Assembly (NCBI GenBank): GCA_033763355.1
Contig: JANRKT010000367.1
Span: forward strand, 1 to 8,288
DNA length: 8,288 nt
Direction: 5' to 3'
DNA from: JANRKT01 sp033763355
GTDB lineage: Bacteria; Bacteroidota; Bacteroidia; Chitinophagales; Chitinophagaceae
Shown here: positions 1 to 5,933 of the stretch, piece by piece
Numbering within the stretch: position 1 is the first letter of the stretch
How the letters are laid out: each line of letters starts with the position of its first letter
Made by a program: the position numbers and the translations under genes
Notes under the pieces: generated by a model
What the model was told of the DNA's origin: nothing
What the model saw: the letters and a program-made list of their open reading frames with translations, nothing else
Databases searched by the model: none

Positions 1-4
1 TTCT

Positions 5-20
5 TCGTATAAATATACGA
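5..20. repeat. Short inverted repeat at the left edge
   Basis: TCGTAT and its exact reverse complement ATACGA are separated by AAAT. It could be a weak hairpin at the end of a gene lying to the left, or an operator-like site. No T-run follows it, so a terminator role is not supported. A perfect 6-bp arm in AT-rich DNA can arise by chance. Confidence 0.3.
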
Positions 21-49
21 TTGAATTCGTAAAATGTTACACCGGGCAG

Positions 50-67
50 TAAAATTTTTAAATTTTA
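50..67. repeat. AT-only inverted repeat upstream of the first gene
   Basis: TAAAATTT (50-57) and AAATTTTA (60-67) are perfect 8-bp inverted arms around TT. A second, overlapping pair, AAATGTTA (32-39) and TAACATTT (66-73), shares the right side. The rest of bases 1-136 holds no open reading frame that I can support and no clear TAnnTTTG promoter. The arms may be a regulatory site for the gene starting at 137, or simply low-complexity DNA. Confidence 0.3.
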
Positions 68-136
68 ACATTTAGCGGCCCCGCAGCATGTCTTTTTAAT
101 TGCGATTTTTACGTTATACCATTTAAAGATTGATCT

Positions 137-751
137 ATGAAAAGAATGATCCCATTATTGCTGTTATCTTTTTCTTTGTTTTATAGTGTATGTATATCTG
201 CTCAGGAAGATGCTGAGGAGCGGAAAGGTTTCAAAAAAGAAAACCTTTTTACGGGAGGCTCCATTTCACTTTCCTTTTTCAATAACACTTTTCTTGTCGG
301 CGCCAGTCCTGTATTTGGATACAGTTTAACCAAATGGGCGGATATCGGCATTGTAACCAACATCAATTATTCTTCCGCCAGGGATTACCAGGTTTTTAAT
401 GACCGTTTGCGGCAGACCATCTATGGCGGCGGCCTTTTTACACGGTTATATCCTGTGCGTTTTCTTTTTGCACAGGCGCAGTTCGAACACAATTTCATCA
501 GGCTGAAATATGTGTTGCCCAATAACGGGGGTTCATCAACATCCAATACAAGCGAAAATAGTTTTTTAGTTGGTGGCGGTTATACATCGGGGCGTTTTCC
601 CGGTTCAGGCCAGGGCTTTTTCTACCTTGCTGTGTTGTTTGATGTTTCCGGCAACCGCAACTCCCCTTACACAGATGGTGCAGGCAGGGTAATACCCATT
701 ATCAGGGGAGGGGTGCAGGTACCTTTGTTCCAGGGCAGGCGAGGGGAATAA
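137..751 (+). CDS. Secreted protein, probable outer-membrane beta-barrel
   Basis: I do not recognise a named family. The 204-residue product begins with a clear signal peptide: MKRM, a hydrophobic stretch of about residues 5-18, then CISAQ, with likely signal peptidase I cleavage near residues 22-23. The mature part is rich in Gly, Phe, Tyr and Asn with alternating hydrophobic and polar residues (for example LFTGGSISLSFFNNTFLVG, and later RGGVQVPLF near the C-terminus). That pattern fits a small outer-membrane beta-barrel of about eight strands, as is common in Bacteroidota. There is no lipobox: the Cys at residue 19 is preceded by YSV and is an unlikely lipidation site. The ATG at 137 is chosen because it gives a complete signal peptide; the ATG at 146 would shorten the positive N-region. 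The gene stands alone and converges on the gene at 789-1340. The barrel assignment is inference; its cargo or role is unknown. Confidence 0.75.
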   Translation: MKRMIPLLLLSFSLFYSVCISAQEDAEERKGFKKENLFTGGSISLSFFNNTFLVGASPVFGYSLTKWADIGIVTNINYSSARDYQVFNDRLRQTIYGGGLFTRLYPVRFLFAQAQFEHNFIRLKYVLPNNGGSSTSNTSENSFLVGGGYTSGRFPGSGQGFFYLAVLFDVSGNRNSPYTDGAGRVIPIIRGGVQVPLFQGRRGE

Positions 752-775
752 GTTGTTTTACTGATCGTACTTATT
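747..775. terminator. Possible bidirectional terminator between convergent genes
   Basis: AATAAGT (747-753) and ACTTATT (769-775) are perfect 7-bp inverted arms around a 15-nt loop. The left arm overlaps the TAA stop of the upstream gene. The position between two convergent genes suits a shared terminator, but the stem is AT-rich and there is no real T-run, so support is weak. Confidence 0.25.
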
Positions 776-788
776 TGTTGCAGATACG

Positions 789-1340
789 TCATTCCATTTG
801 CAAAAGTTCCTTCATTAATTCTTCAGGTGTATTGCTGAGATGCACCCTTGTTTCGGGATTTTCATATAAAAAACCTTCTTTGTGCATTTCGTTAATGTGG
901 CTGGCAAGGTGCCGGTAATAATTACCTGAATTGAGCAGACAGATTTTTTTATTGTGGATATTCAACTGGTTCCAGGTAAGCATCTCGAATAATTCATCCA
1001 GTGTTCCATATCCTCCGGGTAATATAATGGCGGCATCGCAGCGTTCATACATCATTTTTTTTCGCTGGTGCATGTCATCAGTAACAGTCAGTTCGGTAAG
1101 CCCTTTGTGTTCACGTTCCCATTCAATCAGTACTTTCGGTATTACGCCAATCACAATGCCCCCGTTGGCCAATGCGGCATTTGCAACTGCCCCCATAAGC
1201 CCGATGTTTCCCCCGCCATAAATTATTTTTATCTGCGCATCCGCCAGCAATTTGCCCAATACAGCAGTATCTTTTTCAAACAAAGGGTTGTTACCACTTT
1301 TTGACCCGCAGAAAACCGCAACAGATTGTATTTGTTTCAT
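789..1340 (-). CDS. LOG-family protein (TIGR00730-type), short form
   Basis: The 183-residue product has the hallmarks of the LOG (Lonely Guy) / 'lysine decarboxylase-like' Rossmann-fold family. The nucleotide-binding glycine loop YGGGNIGLMG is at residues 41-50, MHQRKKMM at 90-97, and the signature PGGYGTLDE at 108-116 with its conserved Glu. Characterised members hydrolyse nucleoside 5'-monophosphates such as cytokinin riboside monophosphates to a free base plus ribose 5-phosphate; 'lysine decarboxylase' is an old misannotation. The length matches the short LOG forms of plants and bacteria. It is cytoplasmic, with no signal peptide. It is transcribed away from the symporter at 1422, and a longer LOG relative lies at 3201-3896. 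The substrate in this organism cannot be told from sequence. The ATG start gives MKQIQSVAVFCGS, the usual beginning for the family. Confidence 0.93.
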   Translation of the reverse strand: MKQIQSVAVFCGSKSGNNPLFEKDTAVLGKLLADAQIKIIYGGGNIGLMGAVANAALANGGIVIGVIPKVLIEWEREHKGLTELTVTDDMHQRKKMMYERCDAAIILPGGYGTLDELFEMLTWNQLNIHNKKICLLNSGNYYRHLASHINEMHKEGFLYENPETRVHLSNTPEELMKELLQME

Positions 1341-1350
1341 ACCTCAAAAG

Positions 1351-1363
1351 TTTGCAAAATAAT
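1351..1363 (-). promoter_or_regulatory. Tentative promoter for the short LOG gene
   Basis: Read on the minus strand, this stretch is TATTATTTTGCAA, which lies 10 bases before the ATG. It resembles the Bacteroidota -7 box TAnnTTTG but does not match the spacing exactly. The divergent 1341-1421 spacer must hold start signals for both flanking genes; on the plus strand only a degenerate TATCTTCA (1395-1402) is visible. Low confidence. Confidence 0.25.
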
Positions 1364-1421
1364 ATTTCTGCCCGCAGTACGGAATAAAATTTTATATCTT
1401 CAGCATTAAATCATTTTACGC

Positions 1422-2936
1422 ATGTCGCCGCTGCTGCTTTTTTCTTTTGTCATTGGCTATTTCCTTTTGCTCCTGGGTGTAGCATGGTACACTTCAAGAA
1501 ATTCCAATAACGATTCTTTTTTTATTGGTAACAAAAGCTCCAACTGGATGCTGGTAGCATTTGGTATGATCGGCACATCGCTTTCAGGGGTAACATTTGT
1601 TTCAGTGCCTGGTACGGTTGGCGATTTTGCAGGCGCCGGCTATAAAGCATTCGGTTATTTCCAGGTAGTGATTGGATATTTTATCGGTTACCTTGTTATT
1701 GCTTTTGTGTTGCTTCCTTTGTATTACCGTTTAAACCTCACTTCTATTTACAATTACCTGCAGCAGCGTTTCGGTCAGGTATCATATAAAACAGGCGCCT
1801 TGTTCTTTCTCATTTCACGTACGGTAGGGGCTACTGCAAGGTTGTTTCTTGTAATAAATGTATTGCAAATATTTATTCTTGATAGTATGGGGGTGCCGTT
1901 TATAGTAACAGCGCTGGTGATATTATTAATGATACTGCTTTATACTTTTGAAGGCGGCGTAAAAACAATAGTATATACTGATACATTGCAAACCACATTT
2001 ATGTTATTGGGCCTTGTGGTTTGCGTTGTTTACATTATGAACCAGATGGATTTTTCTTTTGGTGGGGCTATGGGGGCGCTTGGAGAAAAAGGCTACACCG
2101 CAATTTTCAATACGGATGTGAACAGCAAAGGTTTTTTCATCAAGCAGATTATCGGCGGGGCTTTTATTGCCATTGCCATGACGGGGCTTGACCAGGAAAT
2201 GATGCAGAAAAACATCAGCGTGAGAACAGTTGGCGATTCACAGAAAAACATGATGAGCTTCAGTATTGTTTTGGTGGTGGTGAATTTCCTTTTTTTATTG
2301 CTCGGCGGCCTGCTTTATTTGTTTATGATGCAGAAGGGCGCCGCTTATGAGGGCACGCAATTTGTTGCCGGCGGAAAAAATATCATTGGCGATGATATTT
2401 TCCCCACTGTTGCATTGCAGTATTTGCCCCAGTTTATATCTATCATCTTTATTATCGGGCTCATCTCCGCTTTGTTCCCCAGCGCCGATGGCGCACTTAC
2501 TGCATTAACATCATCTTTCTGCATTGATATTTTAGGCTTAAAAAGAAGGAGTGACCTTGATGAAAAACAGAAGAAGCGTACGAGGATGACAGTGCACCTT
2601 ATTTTTACGGTGGTATTTATGGTTTGCATTCTCATCTTCAAATGGATCAACAACAAATCCATCATCAATATCATACTTGACCTGGCCGGTTATACCTATG
2701 GCCCCCTGCTTGGCTTATTTGCCTTTGGCATCCTCACCAAACGACAAATAAATGACGGCTACAGGGTAACCCTTATTTGCCTTATTTGCCCGGTTATTTG
2801 CTACTTTTTGAGCATGAATGCCGCAGCGTGGTTCGGAGGCTTTCAGATAGGTATTGAATTATTGCTTATCAATGGGTTACTTACTTTCCTCGGCCTGTTA
2901 ATCATTTCCAAAAGAGGGGTGCAGCCTGCAAACTAA
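1422..2936 (+). CDS. Sodium:solute symporter family transporter
   Basis: This 504-residue inner-membrane protein belongs to the solute:sodium symporter family (SSF; PutP/vSGLT-like), which uses the sodium gradient to import small solutes. Long hydrophobic helices run throughout, consistent with about 13 membrane segments. Family landmarks include DSFFIGNKSSNWMLVAFGM (31-49) followed by GTSLSGVTFV, the GG-x(6)-TD-x(2)-Q motif (GGVKTIVYTDTLQ, 178-190), and SADGALTALTSSF (354-366), where the paired Ser364-Ser365 lie in the helix that in vSGLT supplies sodium-site hydroxyls. A basic cytoplasmic loop (KRRSDLDEKQKKR) follows. Length is normal and nothing is disrupted. The ATG at 1422 begins directly with the first helix and has no obvious Shine-Dalgarno sequence, as usual in this phylum. 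The substrate cannot be assigned; sugars, sialic acid, amino acids or vitamins are all used by relatives. Confidence 0.93.
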   Translation: MSPLLLFSFVIGYFLLLLGVAWYTSRNSNNDSFFIGNKSSNWMLVAFGMIGTSLSGVTFVSVPGTVGDFAGAGYKAFGYFQVVIGYFIGYLVIAFVLLPLYYRLNLTSIYNYLQQRFGQVSYKTGALFFLISRTVGATARLFLVINVLQIFILDSMGVPFIVTALVILLMILLYTFEGGVKTIVYTDTLQTTFMLLGLVVCVVYIMNQMDFSFGGAMGALGEKGYTAIFNTDVNSKGFFIKQIIGGAFIAIAMTGLDQEMMQKNISVRTVGDSQKNMMSFSIVLVVVNFLFLLLGGLLYLFMMQKGAAYEGTQFVAGGKNIIGDDIFPTVALQYLPQFISIIFIIGLISALFPSADGALTALTSSFCIDILGLKRRSDLDEKQKKRTRMTVHLIFTVVFMVCILIFKWINNKSIINIILDLAGYTYGPLLGLFAFGILTKRQINDGYRVTLICLICPVICYFLSMNAAAWFGGFQIGIELLLINGLLTFLGLLIISKRGVQPAN

Positions 2937-2970
2937 AATCAGGCTTATCACGTTATTATAAAGTAGTTAT

Positions 2971-2999
2971 AGCCATCGCTTTGAGGCGGTGGCTTTATT
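2971..2999 (+). terminator. Intrinsic terminator after the symporter gene
   Basis: AGCCATCGC (2971-2979) pairs with GCGGTGGCT (2986-2994) over nine positions with one G·T wobble, closing a 6-nt loop. TTATT follows. It lies 34 bases past the symporter stop and is the strongest conventional terminator in the window. Confidence 0.75.
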
Positions 3000-3040
3000 G
3001 TCTGTATCCCATACCCCCGAAATAAGGAAATGGCAATTAA

Positions 3041-3156
3041 TACCAATAAGACTTTAAAAGTACATTGTCATTGGCGGCGGCAACACCGCCAATGACTACC
3101 TGCCAGCGTTGGTGTCCCCGCCAACGCATGAGGTATTTTTAAAATCTAAGTTGGTA
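3041..3156. repeat. Nested palindromic intergenic element (MITE- or BIME-like)
   Basis: Outer inverted repeats at 3041-3063 (starting TACCAA) and 3133-3156 (ending TTGGTA) match at about 20 of 24 aligned positions, with one gap; one more A/T pair extends them to 3040 and 3157. Between them lie two GC-rich hairpins. The first has 11-bp perfect arms, GTCATTGGCGG (3067-3077) and CCGCCAATGAC (3086-3096). The second has arms GCGTTGG (3106-3112) and CCAACGC (3121-3127), extendable to 9 bp with one wobble. The trinucleotide TAA flanks both ends (3038-3040 and 3157-3159) and could be a target duplication. No coding capacity is seen. The rest of the 2937-3200 spacer holds only the symporter terminator and a leader for the next gene. 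The structure is seen directly; mobility is inference. Confidence 0.75.
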
Positions 3157-3200
3157 TAAGAACAGGATTAGTTATTGGTTTATTTTAAAAATGAAAGCGT

Positions 3201-3896
3201 ATGAACGGAGCAATCAGATTACTTAAAGAACGCCATTGGAAGGAGAGCATGGCGCACAGCAGCTGGCAGATATTTAAAATTATGGCTGAATTTGTGGATG
3301 GATTTGAGGCGCTTGCCAAGATAGGTCCCTGCATTTCAATTTTTGGTTCTGCACGAACCCAGCCCGGAACAAAATACTACGAGCTTACAGTTGAAGTTTC
3401 AAAACGACTGGCCGAAGAAGGTTTTGGTATAATAACAGGTGGTGGTCCCGGTATTATGGAAGCTGCCAACAAAGGGGCTTTGCTGGCGGGGGGTAAAAGC
3501 GTAGGGCTTAATATTGACCTGCCTTTTGAACAAAGGCCCAATGAGTTTATTGACAAAGACAAGATCCTGAATTTTGATTATTTCTTTGTTAGAAAAGTAA
3601 TGTTTACCAAATATTCGCAGGGGTTCATCATGATGCCGGGAGGCTTTGGCACAATGGATGAATTTTTTGAAGTGGCCACATTGATACAAACCGAGAAATT
3701 TAAACAAATGCCTATGGTGTTGGCGGGTAGCCAGTATTGGAAAGGTCTTATTGAATGGATGCAAACCTCAATGCTTTCAGAAGGCAATATTAAAGCAGAT
3801 GACCTGGCTTTGTTTCAAATTGCAGATACTGCCGATGAGGTGGTACACCACATGCTGGAGTATTACCGTACAAGGAACCTGGCGCCCAATTTCTGA
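3201..3896 (+). CDS. LOG-family protein (TIGR00730-type), longer form
   Basis: This 231-residue cytoplasmic protein is a second LOG-family member. An N-terminal extension (residues 1-41) precedes the Rossmann core. It contains WKESMAHSSWQIFKIMAEFVDG, a helical segment typical of the longer Bacteroidota members. The core begins at CISIFGSAR (44-52). Nucleotide-binding residues are in ITGGGPGIMEAANKGA (78-93), the arginine motif in FFVRKVMF (128-135), and the signature PGGFGTMDE at 146-154. The expected activity, from family knowledge, is hydrolysis of a nucleoside 5'-monophosphate to base plus ribose 5-phosphate; the substrate is unknown. It is clearly divergent from the short LOG at 789-1340 and not a recent duplicate. 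The ATG at 3201 is preferred, although another ATG at 3191 opens an 11-residue out-of-frame reading frame across the start. The palindromic element lies 44 bp upstream. Confidence 0.92.
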   Translation: MNGAIRLLKERHWKESMAHSSWQIFKIMAEFVDGFEALAKIGPCISIFGSARTQPGTKYYELTVEVSKRLAEEGFGIITGGGPGIMEAANKGALLAGGKSVGLNIDLPFEQRPNEFIDKDKILNFDYFFVRKVMFTKYSQGFIMMPGGFGTMDEFFEVATLIQTEKFKQMPMVLAGSQYWKGLIEWMQTSMLSEGNIKADDLALFQIADTADEVVHHMLEYYRTRNLAPNF

Positions 3897-3917
3897 TGCT
3901 TATTTTTAATAAAAGCG

Positions 3918-3949
3918 AAGCCTGCAATGGCTTTCCTTTTTATTTTTTT
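3918..3949 (+). terminator. Probable intrinsic terminator after the longer LOG gene
   Basis: AAGCC (3918-3922) pairs with GGCTT (3929-3933) around a TGCAAT loop, and one G·T pair extends the stem. A T-rich tract (TCCTTTTTATTTTTTT) follows, giving the classic hairpin plus U-run. It sits 21 bases after the stop at 3896 and just before the promoter of the next cluster, which separates the two transcription units. Confidence 0.6.
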
Positions 3950-3954
3950 AAAAG

Positions 3955-3962
3955 TACATTTG
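3955..3962 (+). promoter_or_regulatory. Bacteroidota -7 promoter box (TAnnTTTG)
   Basis: TACATTTG matches the TAnnTTTG consensus of the primary sigma factor of Bacteroidota exactly. It lies 16 bases before the TTG start of the O-methyltransferase, so the 5' leader would be very short. No convincing -33 TTTG is visible upstream; the region there is a T-tract. It probably drives the three-gene cluster 3979-6470. Confidence 0.55.
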
Positions 3963-3978
3963 CACAAACCAGCAAGCA

Positions 3979-4617
3979 TTGGCAATCATTCGGCAAAAAG
4001 CTACTGAATATGCAGAGCGGTTTACAACAGCAGAAGATGGTTTGCTGCATGAGATTGCAGAATACACCATTCGCAATCATCCAGAAGCGCAAATGCTGAG
4101 CGGCCATGTGCAGGGTAAATTGCTTGAAATGGTCAGTTGCATGATAAGGCCGCAGCGGGTATTGGAGATTGGTACCTTTATGGGTTACAGCGCAATTTGC
4201 CTGGCCAAGGGGTTAACTGATAGGGGTGAACTGCATACACTTGAGCTGAGAGAGAAAGACGCAGAAACGGCAAAAGGGTTTATCAGGAGAAGCTCTTATA
4301 ATCAACAGATTAAGGTGCATATCGGGGATGCAGGGGCCATTATGGAAACGTTAAAAGAAACCTGGGACCTGGTGTTTATTGACGCTGACAAGGTAAATTA
4401 CGTCAATTACTACGAGGCTGTGTTTCCCAACGTAAGGCAGGGAGGATTTATACTGGCAGATAATGTTTTGTTTCATGGTGAAGTGCTGGAACAGCCCATA
4501 AAAGGAAAGAATGCCATAGCCATTGATGCCTTCAACTGGCATGTGCTGCAGGATAACAGGGTAGAGCAGGTGATGCTTACTGTAAGAGATGGCTTATTAC
4601 TGATCCGCAAAAAATAG
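3979..4617 (+). CDS. Class I SAM-dependent O-methyltransferase
   Basis: The 212-residue product belongs to the caffeoyl-CoA/catechol O-methyltransferase-like family (Methyltransf_3), cytoplasmic enzymes that move a methyl group from S-adenosylmethionine to a hydroxyl, usually with a divalent metal. The SAM-binding motif VLEIGTFMGYSA is at residues 61-72, the acidic ribose-binding strand LHTLEL at 85-90, FIDADKVNY at 133-141 and LADN at 159-162. Asp135, Asp161 and Asn162 are the likely metal ligands by comparison with plant CCoAOMT. The N-terminal helices, including MLSGHVQGKLLEMVS, are family-like. The start is a TTG at 3979: no ATG or GTG lies between the in-frame stop at 3949 and there, and the first internal Met (residue 39) would remove conserved sequence. 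The gene leads a cluster with the glucosaminidase (14-bp gap). The substrate is unknown. Confidence 0.9.
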   Translation: MAIIRQKATEYAERFTTAEDGLLHEIAEYTIRNHPEAQMLSGHVQGKLLEMVSCMIRPQRVLEIGTFMGYSAICLAKGLTDRGELHTLELREKDAETAKGFIRRSSYNQQIKVHIGDAGAIMETLKETWDLVFIDADKVNYVNYYEAVFPNVRQGGFILADNVLFHGEVLEQPIKGKNAIAIDAFNWHVLQDNRVEQVMLTVRDGLLLIRKK

Positions 4618-4631
4618 AAATTCATTTTACA

Positions 4632-5933
4632 ATGAAATACCTTAAAACCACCATTGTAAGTATTTTATTGCTTTTTGCAGTAAATACCATTGCGCAGGAA
4701 CAAAACCCTGCTGTGCTGCAATACATAGAAACCTACCGCGAAACAGCAATAAAAGAAATGCAGCGAACAGGTGTACCGGCCGCCATTAAGCTGGCGCAGG
4801 GGATACTGGAAACAGAAGCCGGCCGGAGCGACCTCGTAAAAAGATCAAACAACCATTTTGGCATAAAATGCAAGAGCTGGTGGTCAGGTGAAAAAGTGTA
4901 CCATGATGATGACGAAAGAGGTGAATGTTTCAGGAAATATGGTTCAGCAGCCGATTCATGGAAAGACCATTCCGATTACCTGAAGAATACAGCACGTTAT
5001 GCCTTTCTTTTCCAGCTTAACCCTGAAGATTACAAAGGCTGGGCATTGGGACTGAAAAAAGCAGGCTATGCTACCAATCCGCGGTACCCGCAAATACTCA
5101 TTAAGTACATAGAAGAATATCACCTTGCGGAATTTACATTGATTGCTTTGGGTAAAAAACCCGCCGGGTGGACTAATGATGTTGCAGTTAAAAAAGCAGA
5201 AACAGAAAAACAACCTGTGTTTATTGAGGCAATTGCTTCAAGCCAGAAAGATGAGGAAACCAGAGAAAATAAAGAGGCTATTGCTGTTGTAAATACAAAT
5301 CAAAACAAACCTGAACCTGTTATTACAAAAAAAGTGATTACTTATCCCGAAGGTGAATTTAAACTTAATGATACCCGTGTGGTGTTTGTGAAGAGAGGGG
5401 CTTCTTTGCTTTCCATTGCTGAACAATACAACATCAGGTTAAGCTGGCTGATGGATTTTAACGACCTTAAACCTGAACAGGAAATACTGGAAGAGGACCA
5501 GTTGGTTTTTTTGCAGCGCAAAAGAAGGCAGGGCCAGAATGAATTTCACATTGTTGAGGAAGGCGAAAGTTTATACGATATCAGCCAGAAAGAAGCACTC
5601 CGCCTCGAAAACCTGCTTGGTTATAACCAGGTAAGTGCAAACATGAAGCCGGCAGCAGGAGAAAAACTGTATCTTAAATCGCCTGCACCTGAAAGGCCAA
5701 AACTTGAAACTGAAGTTCAGCATAACACGATAACACCAACTGCAGCAATTGAACCCCCTTCTGTGCAGGACAACCGTGAAGAGCTGCGGAAACACATTGT
5801 GCAAACAAGGGAGACTTTATTTGGTATTGCCAGGAAATACGAAGTAAAAAAAGAAGATATTGTAAGGTGGAACAGTTTAACAGCTGAGGAGCTGAAGAAA
5901 GGACAGGAATTGATTATTTATAAAAAGAGATAA
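4632..5933 (+). CDS. Secreted glucosaminidase with three LysM repeats
   Basis: The 433-residue protein is a probable peptidoglycan hydrolase. A signal peptide covers residues 1-22 (MKYLKTT, hydrophobic core, NTIAQ). A GH73-type glucosaminidase domain (FlgJ/AcmA-like) spans about 25-170: LAQGILETEAGRSDL (54-68) carries the probable catalytic Glu60, followed by NNHFGIKC (73-80) and AGYATNPRY (144-152). A charged linker rich in Lys, Glu and Asn (about 180-245) leads to three LysM-type segments at about 250-295, 305-349 and 388-430. The last (HIVQTRETLFGIARKYEVKKEDIVRWNSL) is the most canonical and the first the most divergent. LysM repeats bind glycan, so the enzyme should act on the wall from the periplasm or outer surface. 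Expected activity is cleavage of the glycan between N-acetylglucosamine and N-acetylmuramic acid. Its stop codon abuts the hpt start directly (TAAATG), implying co-transcription. Confidence 0.92.
   Translation: MKYLKTTIVSILLLFAVNTIAQEQNPAVLQYIETYRETAIKEMQRTGVPAAIKLAQGILETEAGRSDLVKRSNNHFGIKCKSWWSGEKVYHDDDERGECFRKYGSAADSWKDHSDYLKNTARYAFLFQLNPEDYKGWALGLKKAGYATNPRYPQILIKYIEEYHLAEFTLIALGKKPAGWTNDVAVKKAETEKQPVFIEAIASSQKDEETRENKEAIAVVNTNQNKPEPVITKKVITYPEGEFKLNDTRVVFVKRGASLLSIAEQYNIRLSWLMDFNDLKPEQEILEEDQLVFLQRKRRQGQNEFHIVEEGESLYDISQKEALRLENLLGYNQVSANMKPAAGEKLYLKSPAPERPKLETEVQHNTITPTAAIEPPSVQDNREELRKHIVQTRETLFGIARKYEVKKEDIVRWNSLTAEELKKGQELIIYKKR

Noticed and set aside
789..1340. Lysine decarboxylase
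   Set aside because: The PGGxGTxxE signature and GGGxxGxM loop mark the LOG phosphoribohydrolase family; there is no PLP-binding lysine motif.
3041..3156. CRISPR repeat or toxin-antitoxin promoter as explanation of the palindromes
   Set aside because: There are no regularly spaced direct repeats, no spacers and no small gene pair nearby; the symmetry is inverted, as in mobile or REP-like elements.
3399..3764. 121-residue open frame on the minus strand
   Set aside because: It is antisense to the well-supported longer LOG gene, and the product shows no family features.
3896..4099. 67-residue plus-strand frame whose ATG overlaps the LOG stop (TGATG)
   Set aside because: The overlap looks operon-like, but the frame runs through the terminator-like hairpin and promoter and then out of frame into the methyltransferase, whose protein is clearly conserved in the other frame.
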